In this document: piece by piece, positions 16,768 to 24,959 of the stretch
Numbering within the stretch: position 1 is the first letter of the stretch
How the letters are laid out: every line of letters starts with the position of its first letter
Source: Granulicella mallensis
GTDB taxonomy: Bacteria; Acidobacteriota; Terriglobia; Terriglobales; Acidobacteriaceae
Direction: 5' to 3'
Length of the DNA stretch: 64,000 bases
Assembly: GCF_014203225.1 (NCBI RefSeq)
Contig: NZ_JACHIO010000012.1
Span: forward strand, 152,880 to 216,879
The notes under the pieces: generated by a model
Seen by the model: only the letters and a program-made list of their open reading frames with translations
What the model was told of the DNA's origin: nothing
The model's database searches: none
Position numbers and translations under genes: made by a program

Positions 16768-16813
16768 TGACGAACTCGCGACGGACTTCCAACACTGACG
16801 AGATTCGGTCGTG
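16768..16813 (+). promoter_or_regulatory. Paired enhancer-like sites, pair A
   Basis: TGACGAACTCGCGACGGA (16768-16785) and TGACGAGATTCGGTCGTG (16796-16813), 28 bp apart, on the strand opposite to the promoter. The proximal one starts 88 bp upstream of the -24 GG. Confidence 0.7.
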
Positions 16814-16852
16814 ACGTCGTCACAGTACCTGATCTGCCGCAGATTCCGGCGG

Positions 16853-17722
16853 CTACTGCACTTGATTGAATAGCCGCAACCGGGCAAGAACAACCTGCTT
16901 AACAGCTTCTTCCGCTACCGGTAAGAGCTTGTAGGGAACAACCTCTCGCGGCTGCTTCGCAAAAGCGTCTTCCAGGCCGTGCCGCCACGCAACGCGCAGT
17001 TCGGTGTTGATGTGAATGATATTGATCCCGGCCTTGATCGCTTCCTGCAGGTCACGATCCTCCGTACCGGAGCCACCATGCAAGGTCAGGAAGCTTCCGG
17101 AGGCACGCTTGATCTCGCGTATCCGGGGAATGTCGAGGTGCTTCTTCACATCTCCCTTCAACATGCTCTGCAACATGCCGTGCGCGTTCCCGACCGCAGG
17201 AGCGAGGATATCGACTCCGGTGCTTTCGACATACTGCCTGGCTTCTTCTGGTGTCGTAAGCTCGCTCGAGAGATCAGCCATGGATTCATGAATCTCAGAT
17301 CCTGTTCCAATGTTTCCAATCTCTCCCTCTATCAGGATCATCGGATTGATTGACTTCAACGCCTCCACCGCCTGCTTTGTCTGTTTGATATTTTCCTCAA
17401 ACGGCAGTGCGGACAGGTCGAACACAATGGAATCAAATCCGGCTTTGGCTGCTGCGATGGCGCTGTCCAGGGAATGCGTATGGTCGGCATTGAGGAAGAT
17501 CGGGGCACCCTGTTCCTCACGAAGGCTCTTCACCAGGGCCGCGACTTGAGCGACCCCCACAAAGGCTCGCTCGCCTTCCGATAAACCGACGACTACCGGA
17601 ACCTTTAGTTCCTGCGCAGCCGAAAATACAGCCTTCAGCAAAACCCAATCGGAGATGTTGAAGTGTCCAATGGCCGTCCCATTGCTTTGCGCTGCTGCTA
17701 ACGATGTTCTTAGGTTGTCCAT
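16853..17722 (-). CDS. Class II fructose-bisphosphate/tagatose-bisphosphate aldolase family
   Basis: 289 residues, the normal length. Zn and catalytic residues are visible: NADHTH with Asp80 and His81, GEIGNIG at 133-139, His181 in GNAHG and His215 in LHGGSGT; NTELR follows as in GatY/KbaY/FbaA. The motif is NADH rather than the usual HLDH of canonical glycolytic enzymes, so it belongs to a side branch and may cleave another ketose-1-phosphate. It has its own sigma-54 promoter at 17806-17822 with paired enhancer-like sites, unlike a housekeeping glycolytic gene. This suggests an induced role in metabolising a triose, aldehyde or sugar released under stress. Confidence 0.87.
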   Translation of the reverse strand: MDNLRTSLAAAQSNGTAIGHFNISDWVLLKAVFSAAQELKVPVVVGLSEGERAFVGVAQVAALVKSLREEQGAPIFLNADHTHSLDSAIAAAKAGFDSIVFDLSALPFEENIKQTKQAVEALKSINPMILIEGEIGNIGTGSEIHESMADLSSELTTPEEARQYVESTGVDILAPAVGNAHGMLQSMLKGDVKKHLDIPRIREIKRASGSFLTLHGGSGTEDRDLQEAIKAGINIIHINTELRVAWRHGLEDAFAKQPREVVPYKLLPVAEEAVKQVVLARLRLFNQVQ

Positions 17723-17805
17723 GATTCCTCCACTGATTTATTAGCTATTGAATGATCCACTCAGACGAAGCAAGTCTTGAGGTATCCCGCATGAGTAGAT
17801 AGAAA
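17723..17805 (-). promoter_or_regulatory. Leader of the aldolase gene
   Basis: About 70 bases between the predicted sigma-54 start site (near 17795) and the ATG at 17722; a GGAGGAATC Shine-Dalgarno stands directly before the start. Confidence 0.5.
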
Positions 17806-17822
17806 AGCAATCGACGGGCCAT
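17806..17822 (-). promoter_or_regulatory. Sigma-54 promoter of the aldolase gene
   Basis: Minus strand ATGGCCCGTCGATTGCT: GG and GC separated by ten bases, with TGGC-CG and TTGCT (T is allowed in the last position). Only one position in the conserved block (A to C) deviates. Paired sites start 101 bp upstream. Confidence 0.75.
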
Positions 17823-17920
17823 CGAGAAGACCTGTAATGAGAAGAAGAACTCTCTGCTATAAGCCTCTTCCTGCTAGTGATTAGATCACGCAGTCAGGCG
17901 GGCAGAGTTAAGGCTCTGGG

Positions 17921-17966
17921 TGACGAACAGATGACTAGAGCCCGACACTGACGGGATTCGGACGTA
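17921..17966 (+). promoter_or_regulatory. Paired enhancer-like sites, pair B
   Basis: TGACGAACAGATGACTAG (17921-17938) and TGACGGGATTCGGACGTA (17949-17966), again 28 bp apart and opposite to the promoter strand. Confidence 0.7.
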
Positions 17967-18077
17967 GCGACCGTCGCAGAATACTATTTTGCCTTCCTAT
18001 ATTTATTCACGGCCCAGATAGCGCATCCACAATTTCGCCGCAGAACCGCGCAAAACATCTAAGTAGCATATCTGTCC

Positions 18078-18485
18078 TCAAGTGCAAGGATCAGGCGCCT
18101 GATTTGGATCCAGAACTTTCGCTATCGTTTCGAGCAGGTGTCCGATAGGCATGCCCTTGTCGATGCACCTCACAAATAGAACGCGCTCTTCATGTGAAAG
18201 TGTATTCACGCCTCCTGAGAGCAATACAATTGGAAACCTTGCACCCAATGCCCGCATGCGCAGAAAGAGCTCTCGTCCATTTAATCCCGGCATCTGAAAG
18301 TCCAGAATCGCGAGATCGAACCTGGAGAGGTCGCAGCGAAGAGCCGCAAGCGGACAATGATAGAGAACAACGGAGTAACCGTGTTCTTTGAGCTTCTCTC
18401 CGCGCATGGTGGCACCTAGAATCTCATCATCCACGCACAGAATGTGATACCTGCGTAATTCGGGAGCCTCATCTCTCAAAACCAC
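18078..18485 (-). CDS. Stand-alone response-regulator receiver protein
   Basis: 135 residues, a single REC domain without an output domain. Acidic pocket Asp19-Asp20 (CVDDE), phospho-acceptor Asp62 (AILDFQMPGLNG), the switch Ser in LLSGG at about 90 and the conserved Lys110 (CIDKGMP). Typical of Spo0F/CheY-like or acidobacterial 'response regulator' adaptors. It ends 5' of no other gene and starts 152 bp after the egtB gene on the same strand, so it may be a distal member of that transcript. The cognate kinase is not in the window's vicinity; the nearest histidine kinase is the unrelated KdpD-like gene at 40-41 kb. Confidence 0.85.
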   Translation of the reverse strand: MVLRDEAPELRRYHILCVDDEILGATMRGEKLKEHGYSVVLYHCPLAALRCDLSRFDLAILDFQMPGLNGRELFLRMRALGARFPIVLLSGGVNTLSHEERVLFVRCIDKGMPIGHLLETIAKVLDPNQAPDPCT

Positions 18486-18637
18486 ACATGCTCCTTAAAC
18501 ATCCAGGGGGCGAGTGATCGAGGCCTCGTAATTAGACCACGCTGAACTTCGATGATAAGTTCTGAGTGCTTACCGTTAGCCGATGCGCACTCCAGATCGA
18601 GTACTTGAGTGTACTTAGTCATTGCGAATGAAGACCT

Positions 18638-19900
18638 TCAAATTGCCAGACGTATGCCCGTGAACTGCCAGCGGGTCGCCGGATGAAAGAAATTGCGATA
18701 GGTTGCACGCACATGATCCGCGGGGGTGACGCACGACCCTCCCCGCAAGATCATCTGGTTAGACATAAACTTGCCGTTGTATTCTCCGAGTGCACCAGGA
18801 AGGGGTTTATACCCCGGATAGCCCATGTAGGGGCTGGCTGTCCATTCCCAGCAGTCTCCGAATAGTTGCTCCATGCCGGTGCCAGTCGCCACAGCAGGAT
18901 GCAGCCTTCCGGTATCCAGCAGATTTCCATGCCGGCGTTCCCTGCTCGCAATCGATTCCCACTCTGCCTCTGTTGGAAGCCGGCAGGCACGCCAACGCGC
19001 AAAGGCGTCTGCCTCGAAGAAGCTAACGTGACAGACGGGAGTATCAAGCAACTCCGCAAGGCCATGCCATCCCTTGAGCGTGAAGACGCGCCAACCTGCC
19101 GCATCGCCGGCGTCTCGCTCCCAATAGAGCGGTGCTTTCCAGGCCCCTCGCGCTACAGCTTCCCACCCCTCAGACAGCCAGAGCGAAGGGCGCGTATAAG
19201 CCTCATCAGCCATGAACTCTAAATACTCACGGCAGGTTACCTTACGGTTCGCAATCAGGAATGGGGCCAGGTAAACCTTATGGCACGGAGTCTCGTTGTC
19301 AAAACAAAAGTCCAGAGGCTCGGCAACGTTCAGCGTATACCCGATCTCGGTAATCCCACCCTCAAAATCAAGCCATCTGAGTTGAGGACTCGGCTGAGGA
19401 GCTTCTTTCGGCAGCGCCGCAGATCCGTAGGAGAGACGTAGGGGATTCGAAAAAAAGGCATGCTTGATATCCGTCAGGGCAAGTTCCTGATGCTGTTGTT
19501 CGTGATTCAGCCCCAGCATGATCCGCCTTGATACTTCTGGGTCGATGGAACACGCAAACAATCTCTCCATCTCCTGATCGACATGGGCACGGAAAGCCAG
19601 AACCTCATCGAGCGACGGCCGAGAAAACGAGGCTCGCAACTTCTTCTCGGGAATCTCTTCACCAAGCGCGAGGTAATAACTATTGAAGAGGCGATGAAAC
19701 TCTTCGCGAAAGGGCCTGTAGTCGCAGAGATACGGCCGTAAAACAAAGGTCTCGAAGAACCAGGTGGTATGCGCCTGGTGCCATTTGACCGGACTGGCCT
19801 CCGGACACGACTGCACCATTTGATCCTCCGCGGACAAAGGAGCAACGAGAGAGCGCGTCATCGATCGCACAGCTTGATATTTTGACTGGAGAGTAGACAT
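18638..19900 (-). CDS. egtB: EgtB-like non-haem iron sulfoxide synthase
   Basis: 420 residues, the normal length for EgtB. N-terminal DinB-like helical domain with the iron ligands in HTTWFFE (His44) and HEQQHQE (His133 and His137), then a C-terminal formylglycine-generating-enzyme-like (C-type lectin) domain ending RNFFHPATRWQFTGIRLA. EgtB joins a cysteine or gamma-glutamylcysteine to hercynine using O2, the key step in ergothioneine formation. The partner methyltransferase EgtD, often adjacent, is not found within the window, so the substrate depends on an unlinked gene. A consensus-perfect sigma-54 promoter is 93-109 bp upstream of the ATG, placing this enzyme under the adjacent GAF-domain activator. 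Ergothioneine is known as an oxidant scavenger. Confidence 0.88.
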   Translation of the reverse strand: MSTLQSKYQAVRSMTRSLVAPLSAEDQMVQSCPEASPVKWHQAHTTWFFETFVLRPYLCDYRPFREEFHRLFNSYYLALGEEIPEKKLRASFSRPSLDEVLAFRAHVDQEMERLFACSIDPEVSRRIMLGLNHEQQHQELALTDIKHAFFSNPLRLSYGSAALPKEAPQPSPQLRWLDFEGGITEIGYTLNVAEPLDFCFDNETPCHKVYLAPFLIANRKVTCREYLEFMADEAYTRPSLWLSEGWEAVARGAWKAPLYWERDAGDAAGWRVFTLKGWHGLAELLDTPVCHVSFFEADAFARWRACRLPTEAEWESIASRERRHGNLLDTGRLHPAVATGTGMEQLFGDCWEWTASPYMGYPGYKPLPGALGEYNGKFMSNQMILRGGSCVTPADHVRATYRNFFHPATRWQFTGIRLAI

Positions 19901-19992
19901 GAGGGGTAATCATCCGCTGAGGCTCTGATTGCAGACGGCATGTCCGCCACAAACTGGACAGTACATTCCGAATGTCGACACAGCTTCTGTGC

Positions 19993-20009
19993 TGCAAGCA
20001 ACGTGCCAA
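19993..20009 (-). promoter_or_regulatory. Consensus-perfect sigma-54 promoter of egtB
   Basis: Minus strand TTGGCACGTTGCTTGCA equals TTGGCACG-N4-TTGCA at every conserved base. The predicted start is near 19982, 80 bases before the ATG. Paired sites start exactly 100 bp upstream of the -24 GG. Confidence 0.9.
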
Positions 20010-20106
20010 AAAAAATGGAACTCTATCGTCCAGCGAAACCGAGGTATAAGTTATGTATTTGCAATGCTATATCGTCACCAACGACGTGAAGCACACGGGT
20101 CATCCC

Positions 20107-20152
20107 TGACGAAATCAGGACTGATTTTCGCCACTGACGGGTTTCCGTCGCA
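20107..20152 (+). promoter_or_regulatory. Paired enhancer-like sites, pair C
   Basis: TGACGAAATCAGGACTGA (20107-20124) and TGACGGGTTTCCGTCGCA (20135-20152), 28 bp apart. They lie between the stop of the activator gene and the egtB promoter. Confidence 0.7.
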
Positions 20153-20187
20153 AGACTTGGCACGTGATGCAGCCTAAGAGAAGTCGA

Positions 20188-22344
20188 TCACTTCGAGCGT
20201 AGAGGACTCCCAACACTCTTCTGTTCAGCGGACATGGCACGACTTATCCCGAGTTTCTGCATTTTAGAAACCAGGGTTGTTCGCTTCATGCCCAATCGTT
20301 CCGCAGCGCCCTTTGGGCCACCGACAACCCCATCGCTGGCATCCAGCGCCCGGAGGATATGATCCCGCTCCAGATCCTCGAGACCTGTCAACGGTGGGTT
20401 CGATCCTTTATGAGTACTGAACGGTTCTAACTCCGAAATGGGAGCTCGCAAAACCGTATGGGGCGAGAGAATCATTGCCCGCTCGATAAAATTCTGCAAC
20501 TCGCGAACGTTACCAGGCCAGCGATACCGTACCAGGGCATCCATCGTTTCGGAAGGAATCTCCTCGATTCTCTTGTCCATTCGGCGCGCATAGAATTCCA
20601 CAAAATGCTGGACCAGGTTCGGAATATCTTCCGTTCGCTGTCGCAAGGCTGGAATATGAATCGGAAATACTTTTAACCGATAGTAAAGATCCTCGCGAAA
20701 CGTGCCCTGCTTGACCATGGCGGGAAGATCGCGGTGTGTCGCTGCTATGAGACGGACGTCGACTTTATGAGTGTGATTGCTGCCGAGCCGCTCAAACTCC
20801 CGTTCCTGCAGGACTCGTAACAACTTCGCTTGAAGTTCCAAGGGAATGTCGCCGACCTCATCCAGGAAGAGGGTGCCTTTATTCGCAAGCTCAAAGCGCC
20901 CGGTCTTCTGCGCAATCGCTCCGGTGAACGCTCCTTTTTCATGCCCGAATAACTCGCTTTCGAGAAGTCCAAGTGGGATTGCAGCGCAGTTCAACTTAAC
21001 AAAGGACCGGCTCCGGCGGCCGCTCAAATTATGGATCGCGCGCGCGACCAGCTCTTTGCCGGTTCCTGTCTCGCCCATGATCAGCACGCTTGAATCCGTC
21101 GGCGCCACGATGGATACCAGGTCCAGCGCGGTCTTCAACGCAGGGCTATCTCCGACAATCTCTCCAAACTGGGCGCGAATCTCTTCTTCAAGATAAAGCC
21201 TATGTTTCGCCTCTTTGTCTCGATCCCTTATCGCTTTCTCATAATCCAACGCGTTCTCGACAGCTATGGCCACCTGGCCCGCGACCTGTTCAAGAAAGGT
21301 AATTTCCACCTGGTCGAAGGCTCTCTCTGAGCGGTTTAGAGCACTCAACACCCCAATCACACCATTCTTCGTGAGCAATGGAATGCTGCATCCCGACACC
21401 AGGCCTTCGTCCATCAAGCTCTGATAGATCCGTTGAGCTGCGCTGTTACCGGAACGTTCAGCATCGGAGCGAACGGACTCCAGGTTGTCAAAGTATTGAG
21501 TCTTGCCGGTCCGCACGACCTTGCTACAGAAGGAACCATCGTTAGGGATGATAGCCCCGTCACGCAGAGAGCCTCGCGCGCCAGGGTTGTACAGTGGAGT
21601 TACGCGCAATCCCCCGTTATCGCTATCGGGTAGAAGCAAAGCACAAAAATCACACCGGGTTACTCGCAACAAATCCGTAGACAACACCTCCACCAAACGA
21701 CGCATGTCTAACTTCGATGCCATGCTGTTAGTAATCTCCAGAAGCAGATGCAACCGGTTCCGTTCAAGCCGCAATTGCTCTTCATTCAGGTGGCGCTCAA
21801 TCGCAATTCCAGCAATGTGGCTGGCGTTTTCGATCAACTTCAGATCAGCTTCGTCAGGGCTGCGTACTTCCCGATAATGAATGGCGAACGTTCCAAGGGT
21901 TTGCCCCTCGCTGGTAAATAACGGCAGCGACCAGACCGCACGAATTCCGAACGGCAGAAGCCGATGCCGATAATGATCCCAGACAGGATCTTCGAGGATA
22001 TCGCTCACATAGACTGGCTGCTTTCGGTAAACGGCGGTGCCGCAGGACCCGCCCTGGGGGCCAATCAACATGGACCCTGTCCCCTCGATAAATCCGGGAA
22101 GACCTGGCGCCGCGGCGCAATGAAGATGTCTTCCATCATCGTCCGGAAGCCAGATCGTGCACAATGTGCCGTCCCCGCGAGATTCGACCAATTGAGCGAT
22201 GATCGTGAGCACCTCGGGCAGCGGAGATCCGGCAAGAATCAACTTTAAAATGTTGAGTACAGATTCACTGGAAAAAAGACCCATTTCGCCGAGTTCATCC
22301 TTTGCGTTCAATGCCGGCCGGGAGGATTGTGTCGTTGACTCCAT
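20188..22344 (-). CDS. Sigma-54-dependent activator with two GAF domains (FhlA/NorR-type)
   Basis: 718 residues. Two GAF domains (about 40-185 and 205-365) precede an AAA+ domain with Walker A GETGTGKE (424-431), the sigma-54 contact loop GAFTGA (471-476) and Walker B LFLDEVGD (492-499). The C-terminal Fis-type helix-turn-helix covers about 660-705 (GPKGAAERLGMKRTTL). This is the layout of FhlA. GAF domains sense small molecules or, in NorR, nitric oxide through iron; the first GAF has Cys62 and Cys101 and the second Cys231, Cys234 and Cys273, candidates for redox sensing. Five sigma-54 promoters with a shared paired motif surround the gene, so it very likely controls them. Its own promoter shows no such motif. 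Confidence 0.93.
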   Translation of the reverse strand: MESTTQSSRPALNAKDELGEMGLFSSESVLNILKLILAGSPLPEVLTIIAQLVESRGDGTLCTIWLPDDDGRHLHCAAAPGLPGFIEGTGSMLIGPQGGSCGTAVYRKQPVYVSDILEDPVWDHYRHRLLPFGIRAVWSLPLFTSEGQTLGTFAIHYREVRSPDEADLKLIENASHIAGIAIERHLNEEQLRLERNRLHLLLEITNSMASKLDMRRLVEVLSTDLLRVTRCDFCALLLPDSDNGGLRVTPLYNPGARGSLRDGAIIPNDGSFCSKVVRTGKTQYFDNLESVRSDAERSGNSAAQRIYQSLMDEGLVSGCSIPLLTKNGVIGVLSALNRSERAFDQVEITFLEQVAGQVAIAVENALDYEKAIRDRDKEAKHRLYLEEEIRAQFGEIVGDSPALKTALDLVSIVAPTDSSVLIMGETGTGKELVARAIHNLSGRRSRSFVKLNCAAIPLGLLESELFGHEKGAFTGAIAQKTGRFELANKGTLFLDEVGDIPLELQAKLLRVLQEREFERLGSNHTHKVDVRLIAATHRDLPAMVKQGTFREDLYYRLKVFPIHIPALRQRTEDIPNLVQHFVEFYARRMDKRIEEIPSETMDALVRYRWPGNVRELQNFIERAMILSPHTVLRAPISELEPFSTHKGSNPPLTGLEDLERDHILRALDASDGVVGGPKGAAERLGMKRTTLVSKMQKLGISRAMSAEQKSVGSPLRSK

Positions 22345-22556
22345 TAGCTCTCCTTTCTCAACGCCACTCCGGAGCAGAAGAATGTCCCACTTGTGCGGAG
22401 GGTTTGATATTTCTATATAGTGTCAGATTGCACGATGAAACTCGTCAACACTCGCTTCGTCAGTGATGCTTCGTGCGGGCAATCCCCAGCATACGCTGCG
22501 ATCCCCGGAACAACCACTCGACCGGCTGAGCCATAGACCATCTCCGCGACGAGGGT
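22345..22556. other. Divergent intergenic region, activator side
   Basis: Holds the promoter of the activator gene (no -24/-12 element seen on the minus strand, so presumably sigma-70). No gene. Confidence 0.4.
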
Positions 22557-22602
22557 CGCGACCAATCTTCGCCAGTGTTGGCTATCCGTCACGTCTTCGT
22601 CA
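22557..22602 (-). promoter_or_regulatory. Paired enhancer-like sites, pair D
   Basis: On the minus strand TGACGAAGACGTGACGGA (22602-22585) and TGGCGAAGATTGGTCGCG (22574-22557), 28 bp apart. They stand opposite to the plus-strand aquaporin promoter, the same relative orientation as the other pairs; the proximal site starts 99 bp from the -24 GG. Confidence 0.7.
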
Positions 22603-22698
22603 CTCCGACCGCCGGCTCTCCGTGCCTCTTACAGAAGGAATCCCCGTCAGTTTAGAGCGTTTTCCCCATCGTCCCTCCTGAGTAAAGGCGTTTTGTTT

Positions 22699-22715
22699 TT
22701 GGCATTCCAGATGCA
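22699..22715 (+). promoter_or_regulatory. Sigma-54 promoter of the aquaporin gene
   Basis: TTGGCATTCCAGATGCA: TTGGCA at -24 and TGCA at -12 with ten bases between GG and GC. The predicted start near 22726 fits the coding start at 22781. Confidence 0.8.
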
Positions 22716-22780
22716 CGACCTACCTCATCTCGCCATGGAGCATGAGAGCAGCCATCCCATGCAGGGTGACTGGAAAACAA

Positions 22781-23695
22781 ATGGCTAAAGACATAACCGG
22801 CGCGGAAATGGAGGACTACCCGCAAATACTCCGCCGGGGTGACACATTGAATGCAGCCGACAGCCTGCGCTTGCACTGGCCCGAATACCTGATGGAAGCT
22901 ACCGGGCTAGCCTTATATATGTTCTTTGTCTGCATATTTGCAGCTCTGCTACAACATCCTGCTTCTCCGGTTCGACATATGATTGCCAGTCCTGTCTTAC
23001 GTCGAGCCCTCATGGGATTGGGCGTAGGAACGATGCTGGCTGCGATTATCATGACGCCGTGGGGCAAGCAGTCCGGTGGTCATTTCAATCCAGCCATCAC
23101 CTTTACCTTTTATCGGCTGGGGAAGGTGAAGTTCTGGGATGCACTGTTTTACGCCATGGCACAGTTCTTTGGCGCGATGAGTGGTGTCTCAATCGCCGCC
23201 TACGTATTGAGAAGTATCGTGCAGAACGATACGATCCACTATGCAGTAACAGCGCCGGGCGTCTACGGAAGTCTGGTCGCATTTATTGCCGAACTGGTGA
23301 TCTCGTTTACGCTGATGAGCACGATCCTGTTCGTATCCAATCACAAATCACTGGCACAATTTACACCCTATTTTGTGGGGGTACTGTACGCAACGTACAT
23401 AACCTTCGAAACACCGTTGTCAGGGATGAGCATGAACCCCGCGCGAACGTTTGGGTCCGCATCCTATATCAGCTACTGGCACGCGCTTTGGATCTACTTC
23501 ATCGCCCCTACACTAGGAATGTTGGCCGGAGCCAAGCTCTTCTTACTAGCTCGCGGGGGAGCCGCTCCCTGCTGTGCAAAGCTACATCACGCCAATAACA
23601 AACGCTGTATCTTCATCTGCGGATATGAAACAGCGAAGATCAGGAGTAACTCCATGCAATCCCGCAACTCATTGTCTCCGGAAAGTCGGCTATAA
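22781..23695 (+). CDS. Aquaporin / MIP-family channel
   Basis: About 304 residues from MAKDITG (ATG 22781); an ATG at 22742 would add 13 residues without a spaced ribosome-binding site. Both pore motifs are present: GGHFNPAITF and SMNPARTF, the latter with the selectivity-filter Arg. Six membrane helices are visible, and a longer polar N-terminus and a Cys/His-containing C-terminal tail (CCAKLHH, about 265) are unusual. Members conduct water, glycerol or hydrogen peroxide. The sigma-54 promoter and shared enhancer motif place it with egtB and the RclA/RclC-like genes, so peroxide or small-solute traffic during stress is a reasonable guess, not proven. Confidence 0.87.
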   Translation: MAKDITGAEMEDYPQILRRGDTLNAADSLRLHWPEYLMEATGLALYMFFVCIFAALLQHPASPVRHMIASPVLRRALMGLGVGTMLAAIIMTPWGKQSGGHFNPAITFTFYRLGKVKFWDALFYAMAQFFGAMSGVSIAAYVLRSIVQNDTIHYAVTAPGVYGSLVAFIAELVISFTLMSTILFVSNHKSLAQFTPYFVGVLYATYITFETPLSGMSMNPARTFGSASYISYWHALWIYFIAPTLGMLAGAKLFLLARGGAAPCCAKLHHANNKRCIFICGYETAKIRSNSMQSRNSLSPESRL

Positions 23696-23778
23696 GATCT
23701 ATTCCCTACAACACTGTCAGACCGCACTCTCCGTTGGGATACAGACCACTCACCACAAACCTGACTGCCGTAAGCAGA

Positions 23779-23835
23779 CAAGGGGCATGGAGAAATGGAA
23801 ACCGCTATGCGTTTTCCACCTCTGCACGCCCCTTG
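23779..23835. terminator. Hairpin between convergent aquaporin and AidA genes
   Basis: An outer stem CAAGGGGC/GCCCCTTG (23779-23786 with 23828-23835) encloses an inner stem TGGAAA/TTTCCA (23796-23801 with 23813-23818). It lies in the convergent gap and probably ends transcription from one or both sides. Confidence 0.5.
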
Positions 23836-23932
23836 ACGGCGGCTCTCTCGAATTACAAAAGATCAAGCGATACTAACAATCAAAGCTGACACATAGCCCT
23901 GTTCAGGATGCTATAGATCCAGGCGATAACAG

Positions 23933-24538
23933 CTAGTCTTTATGAGGATGCTGGGGCACAAAATCGTACGGCAGTACACGCAGCGATGGCTCTGAGAGCT
24001 GGAAATAATGTTTCATTCCGCCACCGTCGGCGTCGAGTTCGTAAACCAACCGATACTTGTAAATTCCCGGCTCCAGGTCTGGACGAACCATTCCCGCCCA
24101 ATAGTAATAAGAGGGCGTGTAAGGGCTACGGATCTCGTCAGGACCTCCGTAGATCTTCAGGTCAGAACAGACCTGCGTTCCCAGGACCTCTTCGCCACCT
24201 TCGTCCAGAAAGACGATGTTGACGATACGGGCCATCGGCGGCCAGGTTTTATCCTGGCGCTGGTCCATATCCAAACAATAGATAAGCCAGTTCAGCACTT
24301 GTCCTTGCTTGCAGATGGTCTGCAGTTGGGGCGTTCCCTTGCCCTTACTGTGGGGGCTATTGTCCATCAGGAACGCACGCCCGTCGATCGACTTCGACGC
24401 AACAGTATTAGCGACATCAAGGGTTGTAACAACATTGAGCTGGGTCGAATTGAATTGACCAGGCAGTGGGTTATCCAAATTTTTATCATTCGGCGCCATG
24501 ACTGGTTTCTCCTGTATCTGTTCCGCTGTAGTGGTCAT
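23933..24538 (-). CDS. AidA/PixA inclusion-body family protein, paralogue 4
   Basis: 201 residues. After a polar N-terminal extension of about 30 residues it shows the family pattern: an N-terminal strand (NVVTTLDVANTV), a 'YLYDD'-like block (GRAFLMDNSPHSKGKGT), a hydrophobic strand with Trp (LNWLIYCLD) and a late YYYWAGMVRPDLEPGIYKYRLVYEL segment. It starts directly after the stop of the preceding gene (TAAATG), so translation is probably coupled. PixA proteins form crystalline inclusions in Xenorhabdus, and AidA is a quorum-controlled protein in Burkholderia and Ralstonia. The function of the family is not understood. Last gene of the operon. Confidence 0.75.
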   Translation of the reverse strand: MTTTAEQIQEKPVMAPNDKNLDNPLPGQFNSTQLNVVTTLDVANTVASKSIDGRAFLMDNSPHSKGKGTPQLQTICKQGQVLNWLIYCLDMDQRQDKTWPPMARIVNIVFLDEGGEEVLGTQVCSDLKIYGGPDEIRSPYTPSYYYWAGMVRPDLEPGIYKYRLVYELDADGGGMKHYFQLSEPSLRVLPYDFVPQHPHKD

Positions 24539-24934
24539 TTAGGCGTTTCCTTTAATGAGTCTCGATCCGTGGTCACAGGTCATGCTGAACGAGTGAGAAC
24601 CTACATTGAGAGTGATGGAATAAGGCAGATCATCCACGGCCTCTTTCACAGTTCCGAGCCAATAGACGATTGCGGTGCCGTCATAGGTGTAGCGCTTTAC
24701 TTCACAGATATCCTGGGGAACATTGATCGCTGTAATGTCCGCATAGGCTTCGCATTCCATCGGTGTAACCGTCCAAAGGATCTGGTCACCCTTTTTAACT
24801 GCTGTTGCCAGTTTGTGAGTTCCCTGATTCAGGGAGCCTCCGCGGCGGTTGTCATCGTACAGGTAGCAATTCCCTGCAAGCGTGTTATCGTCGAGTGCGC
24901 CGACAACATCAATGATGGATTTCACGTTGATCAT
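24539..24934 (-). CDS. AidA/PixA inclusion-body family protein, paralogue 3
   Basis: 131 residues, the shortest paralogue and close to a single AidA domain. Motifs: IIDVVGAL at the N-terminus, CYLYDDNRRGGSLNQGTHKL (about 23-42), ILWTVTPME, VYWLGTV and a C-terminal YSITLNVGSHSFSM beta hairpin. The Shine-Dalgarno AAGGAG is eight bases before the ATG. It is 25 bp downstream of paralogue 2 and abuts paralogue 4. No signal peptide, so cytoplasmic. Function unknown beyond family membership. Confidence 0.8.
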   Translation of the reverse strand: MINVKSIIDVVGALDDNTLAGNCYLYDDNRRGGSLNQGTHKLATAVKKGDQILWTVTPMECEAYADITAINVPQDICEVKRYTYDGTAIVYWLGTVKEAVDDLPYSITLNVGSHSFSMTCDHGSRLIKGNA

Positions 24935-24959
24935 ATTTAGTCTCCTTTGTTGCCATCAC

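Noticed and set aside
16800..16832. GTGACG/CGTCAC imperfect palindrome at pair A as a separate operator
   Set aside because: It is the end of the second enhancer-like site and is not kept at the other four promoters.
18567..18583. Possible sigma-54 promoter (TCGGCTAACGGTAAGCA, minus strand) before the receiver-domain gene
   Set aside because: The GG-N10-GC spacing fits, but flanking bases are poor and there is no TGACGRR pair 88-101 bp upstream; the gene may simply follow egtB on one transcript.
20155..20171. TTGGCACGTGATGCA as a second sigma-54 promoter
   Set aside because: Only eight bases lie between GG and GC, two fewer than required, and no gene follows on that strand.
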